Below, piece after piece: positions 48,784 to 57,709 of a stretch of 59,385 nucleotides of DNA (within the stretch, counting starts at the first letter, position 1; every line of letters starts with the position of its first letter). Below the pieces are notes generated by a model. That model ran no database searches. It was not told the DNA's origin and saw nothing but the letters and a program-made list of their open reading frames with translations. The stretch spans positions 1 through 59,385 of the forward strand of contig JBBDQP010000007.1 in assembly GCA_040905965.1 (NCBI GenBank), given 5' to 3'. The position numbers and the translations under genes are program-made. This stretch comes from DATHWB01 sp040905965. Its GTDB lineage: Bacteria > Actinomycetota > Acidimicrobiia > Spongiisociales > ZC4RG35.

Positions 48784-49527
48784 TCAGCTCTCGACTGGCG
48801 GGTCGGCGAGTTGGGCCTGGGAGATGTCGACAACGTCCGATGTGGCGAACAGTCCGAGGGTGTCGAGGCCGAAATGATCACGCCAGAGTGCCGCGGGAAC
48901 CGCGATGTCGGCGAGGAGCAACGTGGTGTCGGATGGCAGGCGCACGAATCCCGACTTCGGAAGGGCGAGCGTGAGGATCACATCCGGCCCCACGACGGCG
49001 CCGGGCGATTCACCCGTAGTGGCGTCGCTTCCCGAGGGAACGTCGAGGGAGATGACTGTTGACGCCGAGGCATTCATCCAGTCGATCAGCTCGGCTGCTC
49101 GTCCGGTGGGTGCGTCGGTGAGTCCGTATCCGATGAGACCGTCGACGATCACCGCGCCCGGTTCAGACGGCAGCCGGGTGGACGGGCGGCTTCCGATGGC
49201 TTCGAGCGACGTCGCTTGGTGAGCGGCGGCGCCAGTGAGACGCCCGGGCTCTCGATCTAGCACGGTCGTCACATCGAACCCGAAACCTCGCAGCCTGCGA
49301 GCGGCCGCCATCGCTCCGCCTCCGTTACCGCCTCCCCCTGCGACGACAGTCACAGGGGGAGGCGACGAGTCGAGACGATCCTGGGCGATGCGGGCCAGCG
49401 CCCGGCCCGCCAGTTCCATCATCTGGAGGAGATCGATGCCGTACGGCCCTGTGGCCAGACGATCTGCCTCTGCCATCTGATCGGCGGTGACAGTCGGTAC
49501 CCCTCCTGTGAACTGTGGGGCTATCAC
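48784..49527 (-). CDS. nnrE: NAD(P)H-hydrate epimerase (YjeF-N)
   Basis: 247 residues, single YjeF_N domain without the ADP-dependent dehydratase. Motifs: TADQMAEADRL, the nucleotide-binding VVAGGGGNGGGAMAAARRL, VIVDGLIGYGLTDAPTGRAAELIDWMN with the catalytic Asp, and ISLDVPSGSDATTG. It epimerises damaged (R)-NAD(P)HX. GTG 49527 has a GAGG site; an earlier start at 49593 would run into the divergent gene. The dehydratase partner is not in the window. Confidence 0.88.
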   Translation of the reverse strand: MIAPQFTGGVPTVTADQMAEADRLATGPYGIDLLQMMELAGRALARIAQDRLDSSPPPVTVVAGGGGNGGGAMAAARRLRGFGFDVTTVLDREPGRLTGAAAHQATSLEAIGSRPSTRLPSEPGAVIVDGLIGYGLTDAPTGRAAELIDWMNASASTVISLDVPSGSDATTGESPGAVVGPDVILTLALPKSGFVRLPSDTTLLLADIAVPAALWRDHFGLDTLGLFATSDVVDISQAQLADPPVES

Positions 49528-49596
49528 AGTTGCCTCGTAGTGTCGGACACCCGACACAATCGACGGTCGAGTTCTCTCCCCGACGTTGCCCACACC

Positions 49597-50382
49597 ATGA
49601 CAGAGTCCACATCACCCAATGTTCTGAGCGCCGGATGGTCGATCCTCACGTCCCTCATCCGTGTTCGCGCTCCAAGGCCGCACGGCGACGCGACCGTCGA
49701 CCACTCCCGCTTCGGCAAAGTTCTCGAGTCGTTGCAGGGCGACGTGATCGGCCGTCTTCCTGCCGCCGGCGAGGAACTGGCCGTGTATCTGGACGAGATG
49801 GAATCGGTCGATCCCGACACGCTCACCGTCGGCGAGTCGCTGGCGTTCTGGATCAACGTGTACAACGCGGCTGCCCTCAGATTGGGAGCGGACGCGGCGC
49901 GGGACGGTGTCCCCACGGTGTTCGGAATCCCCGGTGGCTTCACCTCGCCGACTGTGACAATCGCCGGCGAGGCGCTCTCGCTGGACCAGATCGAACACGC
50001 CAAGGTGCGACGGTTCGGAGACCCTCGCATCCACGCCGGGCTGGTGTGTGGCGCGATGTCATGTCCGACGTTGCGACGTGAGCCGTTCGCCGGTGACGTC
50101 GACGCCCAACTCGACGACCAGATGCGTCGTTTTCTGACGGACGGGGCATTGGTCATCGTCGAGGCGGAAAACCGCGTGATGCTCTCGTCGATTTTCGCCT
50201 GGTTCGGGAGAGATTTCGTCAAGCCCCACCGCATGCCCACGCTGCTGCCTGCTCGCCGGCGGACCGTGTTGGCGGCGCTCACGCCGTGGATGGACAACGA
50301 TGCTGCGTCGTGGATTGAAGGCGCGAATCCGACCATCAGCTTCTCCAGTTACGACTGGCGACTCGGTTGTGCCATCGCCTGA
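49597..50382 (+). CDS. DUF547-domain protein
   Basis: 261 residues, ATG 49597. DUF547 signatures are SLAFWINVYNAAALRLG, LDQIEHAKVRRFGDPRIHAGLVCGAMSCPTLRR and a late MLSSIFAWFGRDF. The conserved Cys in A-M-S-C-P-T-L and the preceding H-A-G-L-V-C suggest a papain-like Cys-His catalytic set, although activity is unproven for the family. It is divergent from nnrE and convergent with a membrane gene. Confidence 0.85.
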   Translation: MTESTSPNVLSAGWSILTSLIRVRAPRPHGDATVDHSRFGKVLESLQGDVIGRLPAAGEELAVYLDEMESVDPDTLTVGESLAFWINVYNAAALRLGADAARDGVPTVFGIPGGFTSPTVTIAGEALSLDQIEHAKVRRFGDPRIHAGLVCGAMSCPTLRREPFAGDVDAQLDDQMRRFLTDGALVIVEAENRVMLSSIFAWFGRDFVKPHRMPTLLPARRRTVLAALTPWMDNDAASWIEGANPTISFSSYDWRLGCAIA

Positions 50383-50990
50383 CGGGCATCGGCACCGGAG
50401 CGTCTTCGCACGCCGAACGTGAGCGTGGTGATGGCGATGACGGCGGCCGCCATGTCGTAGGGGAGGATGTAGCGCCACATGGCGTCACCGTCGACGAGCC
50501 ATCCGCCTGCCGGGGTGTATCCGACCGCATTCAGATAGGTCGCCACCGACCACACACAGACGACAACGATCATTCCACCCGCCGCCCAGCCGGCGATCCG
50601 TCCGGCTGCGAGCCTTGCTCCGATTGCGGTCGCACCGGCGACCCAGGCGATGTCGAGTGCCGAGAGGAGTTGCAGGAATTGCATGGACGGATCGAGGCGC
50701 AGTGCGGCCGAAGACGCCAGGGTCACGAGTGCGACGGCCCCGGTCGCCAGCACCACCAGCGAGACGGCAGATCCGAAGAGGCTCGCCTGCGGACTGAGCC
50801 CGCTGAACCACGGGGTGTCGAGTTCTTCCACCAATGCCATGGTCAGCACCAGTCCGTAGGCGACCAGAACCGTCAAATGGAACAGGATCCATAGAGTCGA
50901 TCCATGCGGCGTGGGCAGAGCGAGGAGCAGCGGGGTGCCGACCAGCCCGGCGATCAACCACCGAATCGACCGGCCGACCGCCCGTTCCAT
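50349..50990 (-). CDS. Integral membrane protein, unknown
   Basis: 213 residues with six helices, including LIAGLVGTPLLLALPTP, LWILFHLTVLVAYGLVLTMALVEEL, AVSLVVLATGAVALVTLASSAAL, IAWVAGATAIGARLAAGRIAGWAAGGMIVVVCVWSVAT and PYDMAAAVIAITTLTFGV. Its ATG overlaps the stop of the upstream oxidoreductase by one base (TGATG), so the two are coupled. The family is not recognised. It overlaps the end of the convergent DUF547 gene by 34 bp. Confidence 0.75.
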   Translation of the reverse strand: MERAVGRSIRWLIAGLVGTPLLLALPTPHGSTLWILFHLTVLVAYGLVLTMALVEELDTPWFSGLSPQASLFGSAVSLVVLATGAVALVTLASSAALRLDPSMQFLQLLSALDIAWVAGATAIGARLAAGRIAGWAAGGMIVVVCVWSVATYLNAVGYTPAGGWLVDGDAMWRYILPYDMAAAVIAITTLTFGVRRRSGADARQAMAQPSRQS

Positions 50991-52411
50991 CACAGGAATT
51001 CGTGACCGAATTCGTCCCGGTACGCCTCGAGCAACCGCAGCCACACTTCGCTCAGTGTCGGGAATGACGGCACCGCGTGCCACAGGGTGTCGAGCGGAAC
51101 CTCGCCCACTATCGCGATCGTTGCACTGTGGAGGATCTCACCGACCTGCGGACCGACGAAGGTCGCACCAACCAGCGTGTGAGTGTCGGCGTTCACAACC
51201 AAGGTGCAGGTTCCGCGATACCCCTTGCCGAGGGTGGCGGCACCGGCCGTGTGGCCGATGTCGTAGGAGACGGTTCGCACGTTGAGGCCAGCCTCCTTCG
51301 CCGCCGCGGTGGTCATACCGACCGCCGCGACCTGAGGGTTGGTGAAAACGACTCGTGGTGTCGCCTTCGTATCTCCCCACGCCGACGTCTTCGCCCCTGC
51401 GATGTGGGCACCTGCCACCCGCGCCTGGTACTTGCCGGTGTGAGTGAGGAGGGAGCGGGCGTTGACGTCGCCGACGGCGTACAGCCAGTCCCCTTCGACT
51501 CCGGTGACCAGCAAGTGATCGTCGACATCGACGTACTTCCCGTCTTCGAGTCCGACACTGCTCAGTCCGATGTCCGCCGTGTTGGGCTTTCGGCCGGTCG
51601 CGACGAGAAGTTCGTCTGCCTCTATCGACACTTCGGAGCCGTCGGAGAGTGTCACGTCGATCGTCACCGGCCCGTCGGTGCCTTCGCGGCGCACCTCGGT
51701 GGTGTTGGCTTCGGTGTGGACCGTGATTCCGATACGTTCGAACGATTTCCGGAGTTCTTCTCCGACAAACGGCTCTTCCACCGCCAGGAGGCGGTCGCCG
51801 AGTTCGATGATCGTGACTTCCTCGCTGCCGAGTGTCTTCCACGCCTGGGCCATCTCCGCCCCCACGACTCCTCCTCCGATGATCAGCAGTCGACGGGGGA
51901 CCTCCTTGGCAGTGGTCACATCCCGACTGTCCCATGCGCCGACATCAGAGAGTCCCGGGATGGGAGGCATCGAGGCGGAAGTTCCGGTTGCGAGGATCAC
52001 GCCTTTGGTCGCCACGAACCGGTCGACGGAGCCATCCGTCTGTTCGACCTCGACCGCGCGTTCTCCGACGAGGCGGCCGTGCCCGCGCAACAGCGTCACG
52101 CCCACGCCCTCCAGCCAGGACACCTGACCTTCGTCGTCCCAGTTTCCCGCCAGAGCATTGCGACGGGCGAGAGCGTCATCGATGTCGATTGTTCCGCCGG
52201 TGAAGCCGGGAGTGCGCCCGGCGGCATCGAGCACGTCTCCGGGTCTTAGAAGCGCCTTGGAAGGCATGCATGCCCAGTACGAACATTCCCCTCCGACGAG
52301 TTCTCGCTCGACGATGGCGGTCGAGAGGCCATGGCGTACCGCCACATCGGCGGCATTCTCACCGGCCGGTCCTGCTCCGAGGACGATGACGTCGAATTGC
52401 TGTTCGGACAT
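50990..52411 (-). CDS. NAD(P)/FAD-dependent disulfide oxidoreductase
   Basis: 473 residues. FAD motif LGAGPAGENAADVAVRHG, redox Cys pair GGECSYWACMPSKALLRP, NAD motif IIGGGVVGAEMAQAWKTLG, and VEGDWLYAVGDVNARSLLTHTGKYQARVAGAHIAG are present. The C-terminal interface reads AVPSFPTLSEVWL, so the catalytic His-Pro-Thr of Lpd is altered (S-F-P-T). This separates it from lipoamide dehydrogenase and from the MerA-like gene at 45359. The substrate is unknown. It leads an operon with the membrane gene. Confidence 0.9.
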   Translation of the reverse strand: MSEQQFDVIVLGAGPAGENAADVAVRHGLSTAIVERELVGGECSYWACMPSKALLRPGDVLDAAGRTPGFTGGTIDIDDALARRNALAGNWDDEGQVSWLEGVGVTLLRGHGRLVGERAVEVEQTDGSVDRFVATKGVILATGTSASMPPIPGLSDVGAWDSRDVTTAKEVPRRLLIIGGGVVGAEMAQAWKTLGSEEVTIIELGDRLLAVEEPFVGEELRKSFERIGITVHTEANTTEVRREGTDGPVTIDVTLSDGSEVSIEADELLVATGRKPNTADIGLSSVGLEDGKYVDVDDHLLVTGVEGDWLYAVGDVNARSLLTHTGKYQARVAGAHIAGAKTSAWGDTKATPRVVFTNPQVAAVGMTTAAAKEAGLNVRTVSYDIGHTAGAATLGKGYRGTCTLVVNADTHTLVGATFVGPQVGEILHSATIAIVGEVPLDTLWHAVPSFPTLSEVWLRLLEAYRDEFGHEFL

Positions 52412-52625
52412 GAAAGCTCCCTCTCTGGTTCTTCACGGGTCCAACAGACGGCGATACCACCGCGATGTCAGATCGTCAGCCACCCGACAGTCTGGTTGGC
52501 CTGCTTCGGCAGGGAGTTGCGCGACCGATGAACCGTCGGCTCTCCGACACTGGGACCGAACTTCTGGCTTTCGGTCGGTTGAAGGGTGCGAACAAGGAGT
52601 ACGACCGATGAGATGGAGGAAGAAG

Positions 52626-52910
52626 ATGGCGAAGAAGGCGACACTGGGCGATGTGACTCTGGCCGAGGCAGACGAGGTGGTATCGGTGGAGGGCAACGCG
52701 TACTTTCCTCCGGAGACCATCCACTGGGACCATCTGACCGAGAGCGACCACACGACGGTGTGCCCTTGGAAGGGACAGGCGAGCTACTTCGACGCTGTGA
52801 TCGACGGGGAGACCTATCGCAACGTCGGCTGGACCTATCGCACGCCGAGCGACAAGGCGAAGGCGATCACCGGCCACGTCGCATTCTGGGGCAAGGTCAA
52901 GGTCACCTGA
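52626..52910 (+). CDS. DUF427-domain protein
   Basis: 94 residues. Family motifs are TLAEADEVVSVEGNAYFPPETIHWDHL, TVCPWKGQASYFDAV and NVGWTYRTPSDKAKAITGHVAFWG. DUF427 is a small beta-rich domain of unproven function, widespread in actinobacteria. Both ATG 52608 (AAGGAG) and ATG 52626 (GGAGG) have good ribosome sites; 52626 fits the usual M-A-K-x-T start. Confidence 0.92.
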   Translation: MAKKATLGDVTLAEADEVVSVEGNAYFPPETIHWDHLTESDHTTVCPWKGQASYFDAVIDGETYRNVGWTYRTPSDKAKAITGHVAFWGKVKVT

Positions 52911-52916
52911 GGGTTC

Positions 52917-53135
52917 TCAGTGGAGCGTCCTGAGCGCCATGAAGGCGACGGCCAGGAGCGTCGCTCCGGTCACGAGAAGGCGAGCATCGGCATGATGTCT
53001 CGTCAGGTACAGCCCGATGGCAGAGATCGACAGGATGGCGACCACCTGGATGGCCACTCCGGCGTCGGTGGTTGGAAGCAAGAAATCGATGAGGTTCACG
53101 ACATGTCCTCCAATGAGAAGCAAAACCGGGACCAC
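52917..53135 (-). CDS. Small two-helix membrane protein, unknown
   Basis: 72 residues with helices MVPVLLLIGGHVVNLIDFLLP and VAIQVVAILSISAIGLYLT, then LLVTGATLLAVAFMALRTL. A GTG start at 53135 follows a GAGG site. It is convergent with DUF427 and divergent from the DUF3179 gene. No family is recognised. Confidence 0.55.
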   Translation of the reverse strand: MVPVLLLIGGHVVNLIDFLLPTTDAGVAIQVVAILSISAIGLYLTRHHADARLLVTGATLLAVAFMALRTLH

Positions 53136-53210
53136 GGAACCTCACGCATGCGAGGGTCGGATTGCCGACAGTCGGCGAGCACGCGGCCTGCCGGCATCGT
53201 TGGAGCCGGC

Positions 53211-54446
53211 ATGAAGCTGAGATACGGGATCGTACTGATAGCCCTGGTTGCGTCCGCCTGCTCCGGAGGGGCTGTGTCGGAAAGCACCGAGGCGGCCGAG
53301 CCGGACCCGGCGACCACGACCACATCTGAGGCGCTCGAAGAACCGACGGCGACCCTGCCTCCGGTCGAGCTCCCTGCGGACGGCTTTCCCGAAGGGGACT
53401 CTGCACTCGATGACATGACTGCCGACAGCTTCCCCCCGCCACTGATCGATGTCGAAGAGATCATCTCGGGCGGCCCGCCGCCTGATGGAATCCCGCCGGT
53501 GGACGAGCCGGTGTTCACCGACGTCGCTTCGGCTGACGAGTATCTGAGCGATGAGGAGCCCGTGGTCGTCCTGGACATCGATGGTGACGCCCGCGCCTAT
53601 CCGATCCAGATCATGATTTGGCACGAGATCGTCAACGACGTCGTCGGAGATGTACCGGTCTCCGTCACCTACTGCCCCCTGTGCAACAGCGCTGTTTCTT
53701 ATGTGCGCACCATTGGCGGACACGAAACGACCTTCGGTACGTCCGGTCGTCTCTTTGCCTCCGCTCTCGTCATGTATGACAGGGCGACCGAGACACTGTG
53801 GACGCATTTCGACGGGAAGGCCGTCGTGGGCGTGCTCACCGGACACCGGCTCGAGCCTGTTGCCTCCCCGCTGCTGTCGTGGGCGGACTTCAAAGAGGCC
53901 TACCCAGACGGGAAGGTGCTCGATCGGGACGAGACCGGATTCGGGCGGCCGTACGGCAACAACCCGTACCAGGGCTATGACAACCCCAGTTCCTTCCCCT
54001 TCCTCTTCACCGGAGACGTCGACGATCGCTCCCGGGCGATGCAGCGGGTGGTCGGAGTCCGAGACGGCGACGATGCCCGCGCCTGGACGCTCGATGTGAT
54101 CTCTGGCGAAACGGCCGCTGTGACCAACACCGAAGTCGGAGACACCGAACTGGCGATCTTTTGGTCGGCCGGGCAGTCGAGCGCGTTGGAGTCTCTCCAG
54201 ACGGCGTCCGGACGCGATGTCGGATCGGTGGGCGTATTCTCGCCGGTCATCGACGGTCGGACCTTGACGTTCACCGCGGCGGATGGCGCGTACCTCGATG
54301 AACAGACCGGCTCGACGTGGAATATCACCGGTCGAGCGGTCGACGGCGAACTGGCGGGATCACAACTCGAGCGAATTCCGCATCTGGACACGTTCTGGTT
54401 CGCCTGGTCGACCTATGCCCCCGGCACCGACCTGATCGAGGAGTGA
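53211..54446 (+). CDS. DUF3179-domain lipoprotein (3)
   Basis: 411 residues, lipobox ALVASACSGG and a long Thr/Glu/Ala-rich linker. The DUF3179 domain carries IMIWHEIVNDVVGDVPVSVTYCPLCNSAVSYVR, FGTSGRLFASALVMYDRATETLWTHFDGK and PHLDTFWFAWSTY. It is highly similar to the protein at 30605-31750, so these two are recent paralogs. The next gene, 1 bp downstream, encodes a TlpA-like thioredoxin, and a Crp-like regulator follows. The Cys pair could be its redox substrate. No function is established. Confidence 0.92.
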   Translation: MKLRYGIVLIALVASACSGGAVSESTEAAEPDPATTTTSEALEEPTATLPPVELPADGFPEGDSALDDMTADSFPPPLIDVEEIISGGPPPDGIPPVDEPVFTDVASADEYLSDEEPVVVLDIDGDARAYPIQIMIWHEIVNDVVGDVPVSVTYCPLCNSAVSYVRTIGGHETTFGTSGRLFASALVMYDRATETLWTHFDGKAVVGVLTGHRLEPVASPLLSWADFKEAYPDGKVLDRDETGFGRPYGNNPYQGYDNPSSFPFLFTGDVDDRSRAMQRVVGVRDGDDARAWTLDVISGETAAVTNTEVGDTELAIFWSAGQSSALESLQTASGRDVGSVGVFSPVIDGRTLTFTAADGAYLDEQTGSTWNITGRAVDGELAGSQLERIPHLDTFWFAWSTYAPGTDLIEE

Positions 54447-54447
54447 G

Positions 54448-54972
54448 ATGGAACGTCGGCGCAAGCTGATCGTCGCCGCTGCGGGGGTCGTGGTCCTCGT
54501 CGTCGGGCTCGCCGCCTTCTGGCCCACCGGAGACGACGCCGGAGCATCCTCCCAGTCCGCCTCGCAACTCGACGTTCCGTTCCAGTTCGTCGACGGGTCC
54601 GATGCAAACCTCGCCGACTTCGCCGGCAAGCCTCTCGTCGTCAACTTCTGGGCCTCCTGGTGTCCTGCGTGCGTGGCGGAGATGCCCGACTTCGAACAGG
54701 TTCACGCCGCACTCGGCGACCAGGTGGTCTTCTTAGGCATGAACATGCAGGAGACCGACGCGCAGGCGGCGGATGCGCTCGTCGACCAGACCGGTGTCAG
54801 CTATCAGCTCGGGCTCGACCCTGACGGTCGGATCTTCAACACCTTTGGTGGTATCGCCATGCCGACGACGGTGTTCATCGACGCAGACGGAAATGTGGTG
54901 AAGACCCACGCCGGTGCGATCTTCGCCGAAGATCTCGAGGAGATGATCCGGACTGAACTGCTGGCGTCGTGA
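54448..54972 (+). CDS. TlpA/ResA-like membrane-anchored thioredoxin
   Basis: 174 residues. An N-terminal anchor (LIVAAAGVVVLVVGLAAFWP) precedes a thioredoxin fold with FWASWCPACVAEMPDFEQV (C-P-A-C), the TlpA-type insert region FLGMNMQETDAQAADALVDQ and a cis-Pro at AMPTTVFIDADG. It acts outside the membrane as a disulfide reductase. Start is 1 bp after the DUF3179 stop; the next start overlaps its stop. CcdA at 47865 could supply its electrons, which is inference. Confidence 0.93.
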   Translation: MERRRKLIVAAAGVVVLVVGLAAFWPTGDDAGASSQSASQLDVPFQFVDGSDANLADFAGKPLVVNFWASWCPACVAEMPDFEQVHAALGDQVVFLGMNMQETDAQAADALVDQTGVSYQLGLDPDGRIFNTFGGIAMPTTVFIDADGNVVKTHAGAIFAEDLEEMIRTELLAS

Positions 54973-55727
54973 GCCCCCAGTCCGGCGTTGGGTCGACGAC
55001 ACATCCGCTACGTTGGGCTGATCTCATGCTCGATCTCCCTGACCTCGCTGCCGATCAACACCTGGCATGGCTGGCTCGTAGCTTCGGGCGTCCCGACTAC
55101 CTCCCCCTGACCGCATCCGATCTCGAAGTGCTCGCAGGGTCGGCTGAACTGGTGAAGAGGTTCCGCGGATCACACCTGTTCCGCCAGGGCGAACCCGCAG
55201 TGGCGGCGTATCTGGTCAGGGAAGGCCAGGTCGACATCTACCGCGACCACTCGGGCTCGCAGACCGTCGTCGCCCGGGTCGGACCGGGGTCGGTGATCGG
55301 CGACATCGCCATGTTCGGCGAAGGCGTGTACAAGTCGTCGGTGCGAGCGGTCGATCACGTCAGGGCCTTCCGATTCGACCGTGAGAAGTTGCTTCCCGAA
55401 CTGGCCAGACATCCGTCCATCTGCCTGCGCTGGCTGGTCTCTGGCCTGAACCAGTTGGAGCGGACCCAGCGCCGGATCATCAGCCTCATGCACAAGACGG
55501 TGCTGGCACAGGTGGCGGATCTGCTGGCAGAGGAGGCCGCAACCCTCCGGAAGGTTCCCCTCTCCCAAGCTTCGATCGCCACGCTGCTGGGCGTGAGTCG
55601 TCAGTCCGTGAACGAGGCTCTCGGAGAATTGCGGGAGCAGAAGATCGTCGAAACCGGATATCGGATGATCGAGGTGCTCGACTTGGAGCGTCTGCAAGCC
55701 GTGGCGTCAGACCAGCCTTTGGACTGA
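54969..55727 (+). CDS. Crp/Fnr-family transcriptional regulator
   Basis: 252 residues. A cyclic-nucleotide-binding-type barrel (residues ~55-150: FRQGEPAVAAYLVREGQVDIYR, PGSVIGDIAMFGEGVYKSSVRA) and a C-terminal HTH_CRP (PLSQASIATLLGVSRQSVNEALGELRE). There are no N-terminal Fe-S Cys as in Fnr. GTG 54969 overlaps the TlpA stop (GTGA), but an internal ATG at 55026 is also possible. It is the third gene of the DUF3179-TlpA operon and may control it. Confidence 0.92.
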   Translation: MSPQSGVGSTTHPLRWADLMLDLPDLAADQHLAWLARSFGRPDYLPLTASDLEVLAGSAELVKRFRGSHLFRQGEPAVAAYLVREGQVDIYRDHSGSQTVVARVGPGSVIGDIAMFGEGVYKSSVRAVDHVRAFRFDREKLLPELARHPSICLRWLVSGLNQLERTQRRIISLMHKTVLAQVADLLAEEAATLRKVPLSQASIATLLGVSRQSVNEALGELREQKIVETGYRMIEVLDLERLQAVASDQPLD

Positions 55728-55735
55728 CCCGGGTC

Positions 55736-56518
55736 TCAGCCTTCGAAGATTGCTACTTCGACGGCTCCCGTGTTTCCGCCCGTGGACGACTCCACTTCGA
55801 AGGTGACGATCTGGCCGGTGAATGAGACTTCGACCGGATCGGCGCCGGCCGGGAAAGGACCGAAGGTCGCCCCGTCGACGACGACGTTGAACGTCTCTGT
55901 GATCGACGAGCCGTCACCCATGGATCGGGTGCGGAAGAGGACTGCGGTGGCGTCGACGACCCGTCCCAAGTCGATGGTCACGAACGCGTCGTCACCGTCA
56001 CCCTGCGACGACCACTCTGTGCCCAGGTCCCCGTCGACGGCGTTGGCGGCGGTGAAGTCGTGAGAGAACTCTGAGGAGACATTGATCACAGCCGCACCGA
56101 TGGCGACGTTCTCACCGAAGCGCGTCAGCGCCTCGTCGGCCGCGGGAGTCGTGAAGGTCAACACTTCGCTTCGGTAAAGGTTTCCGTCTGCGGCCACGCC
56201 CTGCAGCCGATATTGATAGGTGGTCTCTGGTTCGAGGCCGGTCATGACGGCGGCGTGGTCGCTGTGTCCTCCGACCCCCATGTCCTGGTCCGTGGCGATA
56301 GAGCCCGATGGGCCGTCGATTCCGTAGGCGACGGCGCAGACGGCATCGAGATTGGTGGTCACGTTCAGCGTGGCGACCGTTCCCGACGGATCGAAGACGA
56401 TCTGCGGGTCGGCGACGGCGATCTCCGAGAACGGAAGAACCTCTGTGTCCGCACTGCTCCCGCACGCCGCGACCACGAGCGCCGTTGCGACTGCGAGCAG
56501 CATTGTGGTGCGTGACAT
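55736..56518 (-). CDS. Lipoprotein with FN3-like and discoidin (F5/8 C)-like domains
   Basis: 260 residues. Lipobox ALVVAACGSS is followed by a purple-phosphatase/FN3-like beta-sandwich (VAYGIDGPSG, VMTGLEPETTYQYRLQGVAADGNLY) and a discoidin-type jellyroll (FTAANAVDGDLGTEWSSQGDGDDAFVTIDLGRVVDATAVLFRTRSM). Such domains bind carbohydrate or surface polymers. It precedes the DsbA-family gene in reading order only in part: the upstream DsbA-like gene overlaps its start by one base (TGATG), so they are co-translated. Confidence 0.85.
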   Translation of the reverse strand: MSRTTMLLAVATALVVAACGSSADTEVLPFSEIAVADPQIVFDPSGTVATLNVTTNLDAVCAVAYGIDGPSGSIATDQDMGVGGHSDHAAVMTGLEPETTYQYRLQGVAADGNLYRSEVLTFTTPAADEALTRFGENVAIGAAVINVSSEFSHDFTAANAVDGDLGTEWSSQGDGDDAFVTIDLGRVVDATAVLFRTRSMGDGSSITETFNVVVDGATFGPFPAGADPVEVSFTGQIVTFEVESSTGGNTGAVEVAIFEG

Positions 56519-57090
56519 CAGCGTGGCACCAGGGTCCGCTTGAACTCGTTCATCTCGTGCCAGTCCAGCATTTCCAGCGCCCTATCGAGGTCGTCGACCG
56601 CTCCACGGTTCATGAACCGGATGAACGTCGCCACGTCGTTGCGGATGAAGGTGGGGACGCCGAACACGCTCCATCGTTCCACCGCCTCGGTGTGCTCTCT
56701 GGCAAGCGTCGAAGTGTCGGCGTCGGTGTGGACGATCTCTGCGAGCTTTCCGACATCGACGCCGACCGAAGCCAGCGCCTGGCGGATCACGTCCTCGTCT
56801 CCCAGGTCCAACCCGTGATCATGTCGAGCCGCAAAGAGAGCGACGTGCGCATGTGCGAAGTGTTGGGGCTGATGATCGCGGACCGCGACGCCCCAGTGGA
56901 GAGCGCGCACCCCGGGTGCGGTGACATCCGAGAACACCGTGGCATCGCCTTCCTCCACGTGTGCCTGTGACAGCGAGAAGGGGCGGAAGCCGACGTTCCA
57001 ATCCCGCCCGGCGCAGAGACCGGCGAGAACCGCCTCGTTGGCGTTGCGGGCGAATGGGCAGAGATAGTCGAATGTGATCTCGAATTGCAT
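56518..57090 (-). CDS. DsbA-family oxidoreductase (FrnE / HCCA isomerase-like)
   Basis: 190 residues. The start FEITFDYLCPFARNANEAV has C-P-F-A, so only one active-site Cys, then a helical insert and a C-terminal thioredoxin part (VERWSVFGVPTFIRND with cis-Pro, VATFIRFMNRG). The length and motif match DsbA-family cytoplasmic proteins such as FrnE and 2-hydroxychromene-2-carboxylate isomerase. No signal peptide. It may act with glutathione-like or mycothiol cofactors. Confidence 0.88.
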   Translation of the reverse strand: MQFEITFDYLCPFARNANEAVLAGLCAGRDWNVGFRPFSLSQAHVEEGDATVFSDVTAPGVRALHWGVAVRDHQPQHFAHAHVALFAARHDHGLDLGDEDVIRQALASVGVDVGKLAEIVHTDADTSTLAREHTEAVERWSVFGVPTFIRNDVATFIRFMNRGAVDDLDRALEMLDWHEMNEFKRTLVPR

Positions 57091-57239
57091 GGGGGGAGAA
57101 CTCCGGTTTTCAGGTGTTGTCGTGCTTGTGACCTACCCATAAACCTGTCCGGATCATCCCGAATTAGCGAAAACGTCCTTGGTCCGACACTCTTTCTGTC
57201 GGCGTGCCGGGGTGATGGCCGCAGCGCGCAGAACCCCGT

Positions 57240-57671
57240 TTATCTAGGCGGGAAGGTCAGAGCGTTGGCCCGATTCAGGAGTTCGCCCAAGGCGCCGAGG
57301 TCGAGGTCGTCGACTGCCGTGAAGGCGATGCTGGCTGATCCGACCTTCGCCTTGCCCAGCCGGTCCTTGTACTGGGCGAGCAGATACTGGCCGTCGTCGA
57401 CGGCGTTGACGTAGATGCTGAAGTGGTTCTTCTGGCGGGCGAGTCCAACGGCGAACCATTCGACGTCTTCGCCTCTGGGCCGCGGTTGGACGATGTCGCC
57501 GTAGCCGATGATGTGCTGGTCGGACCCGCCCCAGAACACACCTTCCCACACGGTGCGTGACCGTCCGGCGAAGCTCGCTGAGATCAGCTGGTCTAGTTCG
57601 ATCATCTGCTCGCGGATGCCGTCGGGAAACGATGCCAGATGCTCGTCAGGCGAGGTGCTGACCTTCTTCAT
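57240..57671 (-). CDS. DUF1801-domain protein
   Basis: 143 residues. The DUF1801/YdhG-type fold is seen in IREQMIELDQLISASF, WEGVFWGGSDQHIIGYG, EWFAVGLARQKNHFSIYVNAV and GKAKVGSASIAFTAVDDLDLGAL. It is a small soluble protein of unknown role, related to the iron-chaperone-like frataxin fold family. Stand-alone gene with a 149-bp gap to the DsbA-like gene. Confidence 0.88.
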   Translation of the reverse strand: MKKVSTSPDEHLASFPDGIREQMIELDQLISASFAGRSRTVWEGVFWGGSDQHIIGYGDIVQPRPRGEDVEWFAVGLARQKNHFSIYVNAVDDGQYLLAQYKDRLGKAKVGSASIAFTAVDDLDLGALGELLNRANALTFPPR

Positions 57672-57709
57672 GCCCCAACTATGCCCTGGTCAGGGCTGGC
57701 GTGTCCCGG

